6,600 nt of DNA from Rhodospirillales bacterium (GCA_903644035.1 CAHJXG010000301.1:1-6600); one strand, 5' to 3'. Shown: positions 1-6,271, numbered from the stretch's first letter. A program made the numbers and translations. Notes: generated by a model from the letters alone, not told the origin.

Positions 1-1203
1 GCCGTGGCGGTCCACGGCGCGCGCGTCCGCAACCAGCCAGGCTTCCGTCTCCGCCCGTCCGCGGCAGGCCTCGACCATGGCGGCCGTGAAGGGAGCGTAG
101 CCCGCCGCCTCGTTGGCGAACCGCCGTCCGGTCGCGTCCACCGCGATGAAGCCGGGCTTGTTGCGGTCGACGTAATGGGGGAACGCCACCGTGGACCCGT
201 CGCGCTGCGGCACGAGCGAGGCCGGCGTCCAGGCGGCCGGCTGGGCAAGGTTGGCCGTCATGGCGGCGCCCACCGCCGTGGCGGCCTCGATGGCGTCGCC
301 GGTGCTTGCCTCGGACGCCAGCAGCGCGTGGGCGTGGGAGCGGCCCACATGGTCGAAGTGCTCCGCCTTGCGCTTCGGGTCGTTGGAGAAGCCGCCCGTC
401 GCCAGCACCACGCCGCGGCGCGCGGCGACACGCATTGCCTTGCCGGACACCGAGACCAGCGCGCCGGCCACCCGGCCGTCGCTCATAATGAGGTCCTGCA
501 GGGCGGCATCGCGCACCATGCGAGCACCGCGCCGGGCGAGCGCCTCGACAAGACAGGCGGCGACCGCGTGGCCGTTGCCGATCCGGGTGCCGCGCCCATA
601 GCCGCGGACGCGGTCCCATGCGTAGCGGCCGGTCAGCCTGGCCATCGCGGCAAAGGCGCGGACGGACCGGTGCGCCCGCAGCGCATGGGGCAGGTCGGCC
701 CCGGTGATCGTCATGCCGCCGAAGGCCAGCGTGCTCCTGAGCGGCGGGCGCACCTGGTGGAACACCGGGCCGAGCGTCCTGCCGTCCATCGGCTCGACGC
801 GCAGGGACCGGCTGCCGGCCGTGGCGCCGGGCCTGTCGGAATAGTAGTCGAGCGACCCGGCCAGGCTGTAGCGCACGCGGCTCGTATCCTCGACAAAGCG
901 CAGCATGGCCGGAGCGGCCTGGAGGTAGGCCCGGGCCTTGGCGGCGTCGAGATGGTTGCCGGCCACGGCGGACAGGTAGGTGAACGCGGCCTCGGCGCTG
1001 TCCTCGCAGCCTTTGCGGACCGCATGGGGGCTGAGCGGGACCCAGACCATCCCCTCGGAATGCGCGGTCGTGCCGCCGAACAGCGGCGTCTTCTCGATCA
1101 GCATGACGTCCAAGCCCGCCGCGGCGGCCGTCAGGGCGGCCACCAGCCCGCCTGCGCCGGAGCCGACGACCAGCACGTCAACCGTCTCGTCAAACAGCGC
1201 CAT
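1..1203 (-). CDS. FAD-dependent oxidoreductase, fumarate reductase/3-ketosteroid dehydrogenase-like (C-terminal part outside window)
   Basis: A clean 401-codon frame without a stop runs off the left edge. The N-terminus carries a Rossmann FAD-binding motif, GSGAGG at residues 14-19, with the acidic end of the second strand at E37. Next comes GGTTAHSEGMVWVP (43-56), a pattern typical of the FAD_binding_2 superfamily that holds fumarate reductase/succinate dehydrogenase flavoproteins and 3-ketosteroid dehydrogenases. Further family marks are LATGGFSND (267-275), GDAIEAATAVGA, and GRRFANEA (359-366). The enzyme probably transfers hydride between an organic substrate and FAD, either desaturating a C-C bond or reducing an enone or fumarate-like acid; direction and substrate are not readable, and the C-terminal end is missing. 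No transmembrane or export signal is visible, so it is probably cytoplasmic. An in-frame TGA at 1225-1227 limits the start to ATG 1203 or a rare CTG at 1212. The only SD-like AGGA (1220-1223) is 16 bases from ATG but 7 from CTG. It lies 83 bases below the GntR gene and may share its transcript. Confidence 0.87.
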   Translation of the reverse strand, partial: MALFDETVDVLVVGSGAGGLVAALTAAAAGLDVMLIEKTPLFGGTTAHSEGMVWVPLSPHAVRKGCEDSAEAAFTYLSAVAGNHLDAAKARAYLQAAPAMLRFVEDTSRVRYSLAGSLDYYSDRPGATAGSRSLRVEPMDGRTLGPVFHQVRPPLRSTLAFGGMTITGADLPHALRAHRSVRAFAAMARLTGRYAWDRVRGYGRGTRIGNGHAVAACLVEALARRGARMVRDAALQDLIMSDGRVAGALVSVSGKAMRVAARRGVVLATGGFSNDPKRKAEHFDHVGRSHAHALLASEASTGDAIEAATAVGAAMTANLAQPAAWTPASLVPQRDGSTVAFPHYVDRNKPGFIAVDATGRRFANEAAGYAPFTAAMVEACRGRAETEAWLVADARAVDRHG

Positions 1204-1227
1204 GTCGATCAGCGGATCATCCTCTCA

Positions 1228-1248
1228 TGTGTGCAGCGTGTGTGCAGC
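1228..1248. repeat. Tandem 10-bp direct repeat upstream of the FAD oxidoreductase gene
   Basis: TGTGTGCAGC occurs at 1228-1237 and again at 1239-1248, giving an 11-bp period, about one DNA turn. It lies in the 83-base gap between the GntR stop and the flavoprotein start, 25-45 bases upstream of that start. Same-face tandem boxes in such a place can be regulator sites, but I recognise no known box and no clear promoter beside them. Chance repetition is possible. Confidence 0.4.
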
Positions 1249-1286
1249 TTTGCATCACGGGCCAGGTGGATGCCACGCCGCCCGGG

Positions 1287-2015
1287 TCAGGCCAGCTTGA
1301 CATGGCTACCCTCGTCGCCCGACAGCAGCGCCACGAGCTGGATGCGGATGATCTCCGCGTCGCGGCGCCCGGCGAGGTCGGCCGCCTCCGCGTCGCCCTC
1401 GCGGATGGCCTGGATCATGTCCCGGTGGCGCCGCAGCTCGCCAAGCGGCACGTCGTCGCCCAGCGTCCGCATATAGAGCCGGATCACCCGCTGCCCCTCG
1501 TCCATCAGCGACCGCAGCCAGCCCTCGTACCAGGCGTTGCCGGCGATCCCGGCGATGGCCAGGTGGAACTCCTGGTTGACCGCGACCATGTCGAGCACGC
1601 GGCCTTGGCCGCGCAAGGTCTCCAGCCGATCCTGTATCTCCTGCAAACGCTCGGCGTCGCCGGGCTTGCGCCGCCTGGCGGCCTCGCGCGTGGTGAGGCG
1701 GAACAGGACCTCCTGCGCGGACAGCAGGGGGGCGATGCTCTCGAACCGGATGGGTGCTGCCACGGAGCTGCGGTTCGGCAGCGTCTCGACGAGGCCGGTG
1801 GCCCCGAGCCGCACGAGCGCCGCGCGCACCGGCGAGCGCGACACGCCGTACTGCCGGGCGATCTGCACCTCGTCCAGGACGGTCCCCGGCTCGACCTCAA
1901 GCGTGAGGATCGCTTGCCGCAGGGCGTCATAGACGAAGGCCGCGCCCGTGCCCTTGGCCCTTTTTGCAGGGTCGGCCGTGGGTGGGGAGGCGGCCTTGGC
2001 GGTCCGGTCGGGCAT
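1287..2015 (-). CDS. GntR-family transcriptional regulator, FCD (FadR/VanR) class
   Basis: This 242-residue protein has the usual length for FCD-class GntR regulators. A winged helix-turn-helix occupies about residues 25-90, including DEVQIARQYGVSRSPVRAAL (48-67) and a wing ending near SSVAAPI. An all-helical ligand-binding domain follows (about 95-230). Metal-site positions of the FCD domain are recognisable as N147 and H151 (NQEFH) and H197 (RRHRDMIQAI). The later position that is usually His (pattern xxxHL) reads D219 in AGRRDAE. Family knowledge: such proteins are dimeric repressors or activators that respond to small carboxylates, sugar acids or amino acids. It is encoded 23 bases after the SDR stop, so it is probably co-transcribed with EthD and SDR and probably autoregulates from the divergent region (inference). 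ATG 2015 is chosen with GGGGAG at 2028-2033, a long 12-base spacing. An in-frame GTG at 2042 that overlaps the SDR stop is an alternative adding nine residues. Confidence 0.92.
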   Translation of the reverse strand: MPDRTAKAASPPTADPAKRAKGTGAAFVYDALRQAILTLEVEPGTVLDEVQIARQYGVSRSPVRAALVRLGATGLVETLPNRSSVAAPIRFESIAPLLSAQEVLFRLTTREAARRRKPGDAERLQEIQDRLETLRGQGRVLDMVAVNQEFHLAIAGIAGNAWYEGWLRSLMDEGQRVIRLYMRTLGDDVPLGELRRHRDMIQAIREGDAEAADLAGRRDAEIIRIQLVALLSGDEGSHVKLA

Positions 2016-2038
2016 CGGTCCGGTCCGCTCCCCTGCCG

Positions 2039-2815
2039 TCACGTCGCGAGCGCTGCCCTGGCAGCGCCGAAATAGGCCAGCCCGGCCGCCAGGAAGCCGC
2101 CATCCACATACAGCGTCTGCCCGGTCGCCCACGGGGTCCGCGCGATCAGCGCGACGGCGTCGGCCACCTCGTCCGGCGTGCCGAACCGGTGCAGCGGAGT
2201 CCGCTCGATCTCGTGGCGGTGGATCTCGGGGTCGGCGCGCGTCGCCGCCATGCCCTCGGCCTGATGGTCGATCGGACCCGGCCCGACCGCGTTCACGCGG
2301 ATGTTGAAGGGCGCCAGCTCCACCGCCATCCCCTGCACGAGCGACTTGGTGGCCGCCTTGGTGGCCGAGTACACGCACTCCTGCGCCCAGCCCTGCTCGG
2401 CGGCCACGGACGAGATGAGCACGATGCTGCCCTGCCGCACCCGGCGCATCCGCCGCGCCGCCGCCTGCGCCGTGAAGAACGTGCCGCGGACGTTGATGGC
2501 GAAGCTCCGGTCGAAGTCCGCAGGCGACACGTCGAGGAAATGGGCCGGGCGGCTGACGGCGGCGCAGGCGATGAACAGATCGGGCGCATGGCCGGCGAAC
2601 AGGCCGTCCACCACCTCGAAGGCAGCGGCCACGGCGTCCGGGTCCGCAACGTCGGCGAGGGCGGTCTGGCCGGGCGGCAGCCGCGGCGTCGGCCGCAGGT
2701 CGATGTTCGCGACCAGGGCGCCCTCGGACAGGAAGCGGCCGATGATGGCGCCGCCGATGCCGCCGGAGCCGCCCGTGACGACCACCCGCGGACACCGCGC
2801 CGGTGCCTCGGTCAT
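2039..2815 (-). CDS. SDR-family NAD(P)-dependent oxidoreductase
   Basis: A 258-residue classical short-chain dehydrogenase/reductase of typical length. The cofactor motif TGGSGGIG is at 14-21. D39 at the end of the second strand (NID) favours NAD+ over NADP+ by the family rule. The catalytic tetrad is complete: N108 (INVRG), S136 (ISSVAA), Y149 and K153 (YSATK). The PGPID segment and the C-terminal DGGF fit the FabG-like subgroup. The stretch that normally reads NNAG is ACAA (83-86). It probably interconverts a hydroxyl and a keto group on a small organic molecule in the cytoplasm; the substrate is unknown. Its ATG overlaps the EthD stop as ATGA (2812-2815), so translation is probably coupled. 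It is upstream of the GntR gene, and the adjacent flavoprotein suggests successive oxidation steps. Confidence 0.93.
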   Translation of the reverse strand: MTEAPARCPRVVVTGGSGGIGGAIIGRFLSEGALVANIDLRPTPRLPPGQTALADVADPDAVAAAFEVVDGLFAGHAPDLFIACAAVSRPAHFLDVSPADFDRSFAINVRGTFFTAQAAARRMRRVRQGSIVLISSVAAEQGWAQECVYSATKAATKSLVQGMAVELAPFNIRVNAVGPGPIDHQAEGMAATRADPEIHRHEIERTPLHRFGTPDEVADAVALIARTPWATGQTLYVDGGFLAAGLAYFGAARAALAT

Positions 2816-3156
2816 TCGCCCGTCACCGCCACCGGATGCTCCTCGACCACCATGCGCGAGAAGCGGCTGGTGTGCTTCAGGGTGTCGAGGCGCGACGCGC
2901 TCGGGGTCGGCCGCTCGTAGGCGGCGCGGAAGCCGTCCGCATCCTCGAACCACTGCTCGGCGCAGCCGTCCCACTCGAACGGATGCGGCGGGCCGGACGC
3001 CAGCGCGTCCTCCTCCACCCGCACGTTCACGACATACCTCTTGAGGTGGGGCCTCTGCAGCTCGGCGACGAGGTGCATGTGGTCGAGCCACCATGCCCGG
3101 AACTCCGCCTGGGTCAGGTGCTCGGCCCGCTTCAGGAACCACATGACTTTGACCAT
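2812..3156 (-). CDS. EthD-domain (dimeric alpha+beta barrel) protein
   Basis: A 114-residue single-domain protein of EthD size. It begins with a hydrophobic strand and basic residue (MVKVMWFLKR), then TQAEFRAWWLDHMHL (15-29), which fits the EthD pattern of Phe, paired Trp and H-x-H (H26, H28), then HLKRYVVN (37-44) as the next strand. A second half, with AEQWFEDADGFRAAY (66-80), completes the ferredoxin-like fold. EthD was named from ethyl tert-butyl ether degradation operons. Members occur beside oxidoreductases in catabolic clusters, and some related barrel proteins act as small isomerases, decarboxylases or monooxygenases. No specific reaction can be assigned here. It is the first gene of the minus-strand unit. 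ATG 3156 is chosen because GGAAGG at 3163-3168 sits 6 bases upstream; a TTG two codons earlier would leave no spacing. Confidence 0.82.
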   Translation of the reverse strand: MVKVMWFLKRAEHLTQAEFRAWWLDHMHLVAELQRPHLKRYVVNVRVEEDALASGPPHPFEWDGCAEQWFEDADGFRAAYERPTPSASRLDTLKHTSRFSRMVVEEHPVAVTGE

Positions 3157-3162
3157 GCCCAA

Positions 3163-3168
3163 CCTTCC
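3163..3168 (-). promoter_or_regulatory. Ribosome binding site of the EthD gene
   Basis: GGAAGG on the minus strand, 6 bases before ATG 3156. It decides between that ATG and the upstream in-frame TTG at 3162. Confidence 0.65.
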
Positions 3169-3216
3169 GACACCGTTGCCCAGGCCACCCGCTCCGGCGT
3201 CCCGGTCCAGAAATCA

Positions 3217-3246
3217 TGGATACACCGTGCATAATATCTTTGACAA
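3217..3246 (-). promoter_or_regulatory. Candidate promoter for the EthD-SDR-GntR unit
   Basis: On the minus strand, TTGTCA (3241-3246) is a 5/6 match to a -35 box and is followed after 18 bases by TATCCA (3217-3222), a weak 3/6 match to a -10 box. It points to the EthD gene, leaving a leader of roughly 50 bases. The -35 overlaps that of the plus-strand promoter. The weak -10 lowers confidence. Confidence 0.35.
3220..3232. promoter_or_regulatory. Candidate operator (13-bp near-palindrome)
   Basis: ATACACCGTGCAT reads as an inverted repeat around a central C with five of six pairs matching. It sits between the candidate minus-strand -35 and -10 boxes, where a bound protein would block polymerase. 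FCD-class GntR proteins bind short palindromes of about this size in the promoter of their own unit, so the gene at 1287-2015 is the obvious candidate binder. The assignment is inference. Confidence 0.35.
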
Positions 3247-3268
3247 TCGGAAATCGCGGCAGTCAAAT
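3240..3268 (+). promoter_or_regulatory. Candidate sigma-70 promoter for the ABC transporter operon
   Basis: A perfect TTGACA (3240-3245) is followed by a 17-base spacer and TCAAAT (3263-3268), a 4/6 match to the -10 consensus including its A-A-T end. It lies in the only AT-rich patch of this part of the window and points at the GTG start at 3326, giving a leader of about 50 bases. Confidence 0.55.
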
Positions 3269-3280
3269 CACGGCCGCGCA

Positions 3281-3294
3281 GGGTCCAGGGACCC
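3281..3294. repeat. Perfect 6-bp inverted repeat in the transporter leader
   Basis: GGGTCC (3281-3286), two bases, then GGACCC (3289-3294). It lies just downstream of the expected transcription start of the ABC operon. A loop of 2 is too tight for a good RNA hairpin, so an operator read as DNA is more plausible. Its GGTC/GACC half-sites resemble those of FadR-type regulators, but the spacing is not the standard one. Confidence 0.35.
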
Positions 3295-3311
3295 CGCCGC
3301 TCCGTGATGGT

Positions 3312-3317
3312 GGAGGG
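3312..3317 (+). promoter_or_regulatory. Ribosome binding site of the substrate-binding protein gene
   Basis: GGAGGG lies 8 bases before GTG 3326. This is a strong Shine-Dalgarno match and supports the GTG start, as does the textbook signal peptide that follows. Confidence 0.75.
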
Positions 3318-3325
3318 TCCGCTCA

Positions 3326-4132
3326 GTGAAAAGGCTTCTTTCGGCGCTCGCGGCATGCGGGCTGATGCTCGCAGCCGCCAGCCCGGCGGCGCAGGCGCGC
3401 AACCTCCAGGACATCCTGTCCTCCGGCGTGATCCGGGTCGGCATCAACCCGAACTCGCCGCCCATGAGCTCCTACGGCAAGGACAATCAGCTCGAAGGCT
3501 TCGACATCGACGTCGGCAACGCCATCGCCAAGGCGATGAACGTCCGCGCCGAGTTCGTGCCGACCGAGGTCGCCCAGCGCGTGCCTTTCCTGACCTCGAA
3601 CCGGACGGACATCTCGCTCGGCGCGCTGACCCGCAATCCCGCCCGGGCGCTGCTCGTCGACTTCACGGTGCCGCTGCACACGGAATCCATGAGCATGCTC
3701 GCCACCGACAAGGTCGCGGTGAAAAGCTGGGCCGAGCTGAACGACGAGAAATACACGTATGTCACCGTGCGCAGCACCTGGACGGTCGACTTCCTCAAGG
3801 AGAAGCTGCCGAGGGCCAAGGTCCTGCTGGTGGACGCCAACCCCGACGCCGTCCGCGCGCTCGCGCAGGGCCGCGCCGACGCGATGGTGGACCTGCTCGA
3901 CTTCTACATGGCCTTCACGAAGAACTACCCCGCCGTGAAGTGGACCCGGTCGAACGACACGGTGTTCACCGCCTACGACGCGATTGGCACGCAGAAGGGC
4001 AACGCCGGGCTGATCCAGTTCCTCAACGCCCAGCTTTACTCCATGCACTCGGAGGGTGCCGTCGGCGCGCTGTGGGAGAAATGGTTCGGCACGCCCATGC
4101 TGGTGCCGGTGCCGGTGCAGTCGTTCTTCTGA
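3326..4132 (+). CDS. ABC transporter substrate-binding protein, family 3 (polar amino acid type)
   Basis: A 268-residue periplasmic binding protein that would capture the solute for the importer encoded downstream. The N-terminus is a Sec signal peptide (basic MKR, hydrophobic core to about residue 20, AQA just before the likely cut after A24). The mature part starts with the family pattern ILSSGVIRVGINPNSPP, then GFDIDVGNAIAKAM (58-71), LTRNPARALLVDFTVP (101-116) with ligand-contact candidates R103 and R107, and GRADAMVDL (182-190) with D185 and D189 near the usual amino-group-binding Asp. Where relatives usually have a Gly-Thr/Ser turn, this one reads RSTW (149-152). These marks fit a polar amino acid or similar small zwitterion or acid, but do not fix the ligand. 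The GTG start is supported by GGAGGG at 3312-3317. Permease genes follow after 38 bases. Confidence 0.93.
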   Translation: MKRLLSALAACGLMLAAASPAAQARNLQDILSSGVIRVGINPNSPPMSSYGKDNQLEGFDIDVGNAIAKAMNVRAEFVPTEVAQRVPFLTSNRTDISLGALTRNPARALLVDFTVPLHTESMSMLATDKVAVKSWAELNDEKYTYVTVRSTWTVDFLKEKLPRAKVLLVDANPDAVRALAQGRADAMVDLLDFYMAFTKNYPAVKWTRSNDTVFTAYDAIGTQKGNAGLIQFLNAQLYSMHSEGAVGALWEKWFGTPMLVPVPVQSFF

Positions 4133-4170
4133 CGTGCGACGCCCCGGGTCGGCCGTAGCGGGGAGCCAGG

Positions 4171-4845
4171 ATGGACTACGTCCTCCAGTTCGGTCAGGTG
4201 GCAGGCCAGGTTCCCTACCTGCTGGGCGGTGCGGTCGTCTCGATGGAGCTGGCCGTCATCAGCTTCGGCCTGGGGGCCGTGATCGGCCTGGCCTGCGCGT
4301 CGCTGCAGGCGTATGGCGGGCGGGTCGCGCGCGGGGTCGCGGGCGCCTATGTCGGCCTGTTCACCAACACGCCGGCCTTCATCCAGATCTACTTCCTGTT
4401 CAACGGGCTGCCGGAGGTCGGAGTCCTGCTGCCGCCCTTCGCGGCCGCGGCGATCGGGCTGACCCTGGTGGCCGGGGCCTACCTCGCGGAGATCCTGCGC
4501 GGCGGGTTCGCCAGCGTGCGGCGCAGCGAGGTCGAGGCGGCCGAGGTTCTGGGCATGAGCCGACTCCAGACGATCCAGCATGTGGTCGTGCCGCACCTGC
4601 TGCGCACGCTGTTCGCCCCTTTGTCGGGGTTCTTCATCTGGATGGTCCTTGGCTCCTCGATCTCCGCCCTGATCGGCGTGGAGGAGCTGACGGGCCGCGC
4701 GATCAACGTCTCCTCCGCCACGCTTCGCTCCATCGAGGTGTTCCTGGTCGCGGCCGTCATCTATGTCGGGTTGACGATTGCCGCGACGGCGCTGCTGGCA
4801 GGCGTCGGGCGCTTCGCCTTCCGTGTCCGCATGAAGGTGATCTGA
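4171..4845 (+). CDS. ABC transporter permease, polar amino acid (HisM/GlnP) type, first subunit
   Basis: A 224-residue inner-membrane protein with about five hydrophobic segments (roughly 16-42, 57-80, 88-108, 148-170, 187-213), the usual size and layout of this family. The TNTPAFIQIYFLFNGLP stretch (65-81) matches the conserved R/N-TP-Q segment of amino acid permeases. The cytoplasmic EAA loop is intact: EVEAAEVLGMS (120-130), with E122, A123, A124 and G128, followed by VVVPH; this loop docks on the ATPase. It would form half of the translocation channel with the next gene product. GGGGAG at 4160-4165 lies 5 bases before the ATG. Its TGA overlaps the next ATG by one base (TGATG at 4843-4847), indicating coupled translation. 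Confidence 0.93.
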   Translation: MDYVLQFGQVAGQVPYLLGGAVVSMELAVISFGLGAVIGLACASLQAYGGRVARGVAGAYVGLFTNTPAFIQIYFLFNGLPEVGVLLPPFAAAAIGLTLVAGAYLAEILRGGFASVRRSEVEAAEVLGMSRLQTIQHVVVPHLLRTLFAPLSGFFIWMVLGSSISALIGVEELTGRAINVSSATLRSIEVFLVAAVIYVGLTIAATALLAGVGRFAFRVRMKVI

Positions 4846-5531
4846 TGCTGGCCCTGCTGGCCGAGCAGATCCCGCGCTTCTTCACCTGGAGCAACGTGGC
4901 GTTCCTGGCCGGCGCGGCCGGGACGACGCTGCTGCTCACGGCGCTCGGCTCCGGCATCGGCGCCGCCGCGGGCCTCGCGATCGTGCTGGTCCGCACGAGC
5001 CGGGGCCGCCTCCTGCTGCCGCTCAGGGCTGCCGCCGTCCTCTACGTCGAGGTGTTCCGGCGCATCCCCTTCATCGTCGTCCTGTTCATCGTGCTGTTCT
5101 CGATCCAGGCGGTCGCGCCGGACGCGAGCCTGTTCACCATCGCCGTGATCGCGATCTGCCTGGTCTCGACGGCCTTTCTGTCGGAGGTCATCCGCGCCGG
5201 GTTCGACTCCGTCCCCCGCCAGCAGCTTGAGGCGGCGGCGGTGATGAACTTCCCGCGCTGGCTGGTCGTGTGGTCCGTCATCCTGCCCCAGGCCTGGAAG
5301 GTGGTGCTGCCGCCCGCCATCGCGTTCCTGGTCATGTTCATCAAGGACACGGCGCTCGCGTCGCAGATGGGCGTGGTGGAGCTGACCTTCGTGGGCAAGA
5401 CGCTCAACAACCGGGGCTTCTCCAGCCTCCTCGTGTTCGGGACCGTCATGCTGATCTACTTCGCCATCTCGTGGCCGCTCGCGCGGCTCGGGCGGTCCCT
5501 GGAAAAGCACCTTGCCCCTTCTCGCCATTGA
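4845..5531 (+). CDS. ABC transporter permease, polar amino acid type, second subunit
   Basis: A 228-residue membrane protein of the same family as the preceding one, with segments at about 19-49, 65-90, 96-117, 153-170 and 193-212. VEVFRRIPFIVVLFIVLF (68-85) matches the conserved R-x-P region, and the FIKDTALASQMGVVEL stretch (165-180) is characteristic of amino acid permeases. The EAA loop reads EAAAVMNFPRW (129-139): the normally invariant Gly is N135, a clear departure from its partner. The two would make a heterodimeric channel. ATG 4845 shares a base with the previous stop and has GAAGGTGA-like pairing within the preceding coding sequence. Its end overlaps the ATPase start by 20 bases. 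Confidence 0.92.
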   Translation: MLALLAEQIPRFFTWSNVAFLAGAAGTTLLLTALGSGIGAAAGLAIVLVRTSRGRLLLPLRAAAVLYVEVFRRIPFIVVLFIVLFSIQAVAPDASLFTIAVIAICLVSTAFLSEVIRAGFDSVPRQQLEAAAVMNFPRWLVVWSVILPQAWKVVLPPAIAFLVMFIKDTALASQMGVVELTFVGKTLNNRGFSSLLVFGTVMLIYFAISWPLARLGRSLEKHLAPSRH

Positions 5532-6249
5532 GGGCCTGTCAGCCTGCTATGGCAGGCTGAAGGTTCTGCAGGATGTCAGCATCGACGTCGAAAAGGGCGG
5601 CGTCGTGGCGCTGATCGGCCCGTCCGGGTCCGGCAAGTCGACCTTGCTGCGGGCGCTTGTCGGCTTGACGAAGCCGACGTCCGGCCTCGTTCGCTTTGGC
5701 GACGAGACGATCCGCTACGATTCGGCTGCGAGCCTCAGGGCAGCGCGCCGCCGCATGTCCATCGTGTTCCAGCAGTACAACCTGTTCCAGAACATGACCG
5801 TCCTGCGGAACGTGACGGTCGCGCCGGTCATGGTGCAGCGGCGCGCCCGCGCCACGGTCGAGGCCGAGGCCAGGGACGTGCTCGCCAAGGTCGGCCTGGC
5901 CGGCAAGCACGCCGCCTACCCGGACCAGCTGTCCGGCGGCCAGCAGCAGCGCGTGGCCATCGCGCGGGCGCTCATGCTCAGGCCCGACCTCCTGTTGCTC
6001 GACGAGGTGACGGCGGCACTCGACCCCGAGCTGGTGGGCGAGGTGCTCGACACGATCCGCACCTTGGCCGCGGGTGGAATGACCATGATCGTCGTCAGCC
6101 ACGAGATGGGCTTCGTCCGCGAGGTCGCCGACACCGTCGTCATGATGGACGGGGGCAAGGTCATCGAGGCCGGTACGCCGGCTGAGCTGTTCGACCATCC
6201 GAAGACCGAGCGTGCCGGCGCCTTCATGGCCAAGGTCCGCCGGCCGTGA
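5512..6249 (+). CDS. ABC transporter ATP-binding protein, polar amino acid type
   Basis: A 245-residue ATPase of typical length that powers the importer at the inner face of the membrane. All nucleotide-binding marks are present: Walker [10 protein letters not shown] (36-44), Q-loop VFQQYNLF (85-92), signature LSGGQQQR (140-147), Walker B LLLLDE (160-165), D-loop ALD (169-171) and switch His H197 (VVSHEMGF). After the Walker B glutamate the sequence reads VTAALDPE rather than the common PTSALDPE, a variant with no obvious loss of function. The start is TTG at 5512, inside the end of the permease gene. No ATG or GTG is available before the conserved first strand ([12 protein letters not shown]), so a rare start is needed, with a weak GGAAAAG upstream at 5501-5507. 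The overlap implies coupled translation. It is the last gene of the operon. Confidence 0.94.
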   Translation: MPLLAIEGLSACYGRLKVLQDVSIDVEKGGVVALIGPSGSGKSTLLRALVGLTKPTSGLVRFGDETIRYDSAASLRAARRRMSIVFQQYNLFQNMTVLRNVTVAPVMVQRRARATVEAEARDVLAKVGLAGKHAAYPDQLSGGQQQRVAIARALMLRPDLLLLDEVTAALDPELVGEVLDTIRTLAAGGMTMIVVSHEMGFVREVADTVVMMDGGKVIEAGTPAELFDHPKTERAGAFMAKVRRP

Positions 6250-6271
6250 GCTCCCGCCCGTGAGGCCGGGC

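Noticed and set aside
4..1476. A long open frame of about 490 codons on the plus strand
   Set aside because: It is a GC-driven shadow. Its protein is Arg/Gly/His-rich with no fold-like pattern, while the minus strand in 1-1203 encodes a clear flavoprotein and the frame also runs into the GntR gene.
1287..2795. A possible fusion protein joining SDR and GntR regions in one minus-strand frame
   Set aside because: Only the last 242 codons look like a protein (GntR). The upstream part is the wrong frame of the SDR gene, which has its own complete frame, start and stop.
3347..3358. Lipobox-like LAAC at residues 8-11 of the binding protein
   Set aside because: Lipoprotein cleavage there would leave only ten residues of signal sequence. 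The hydrophobic core continues past it to an AQA site at 22-24, so a soluble periplasmic protein is more likely.
4100..4118. GGTGCC triple repeat near the end of the binding-protein gene
   Set aside because: It encodes a Val-Pro repeat (VPVPV) at the C-terminus and needs no other explanation.
3304..4158. Alternative plus-strand frame over the binding-protein gene
   Set aside because: It starts near a plausible ATG but gives low-complexity sequence. The GTG frame at 3326 gives a signal peptide and all family motifs.
6240..6269. CCGGCC/GGCCGG inverted repeat spanning the ATPase stop codon
   Set aside because: It has a 6-base stem with an 18-base loop in very GC-rich DNA and no T-run; this is expected by chance and is not a convincing terminator.
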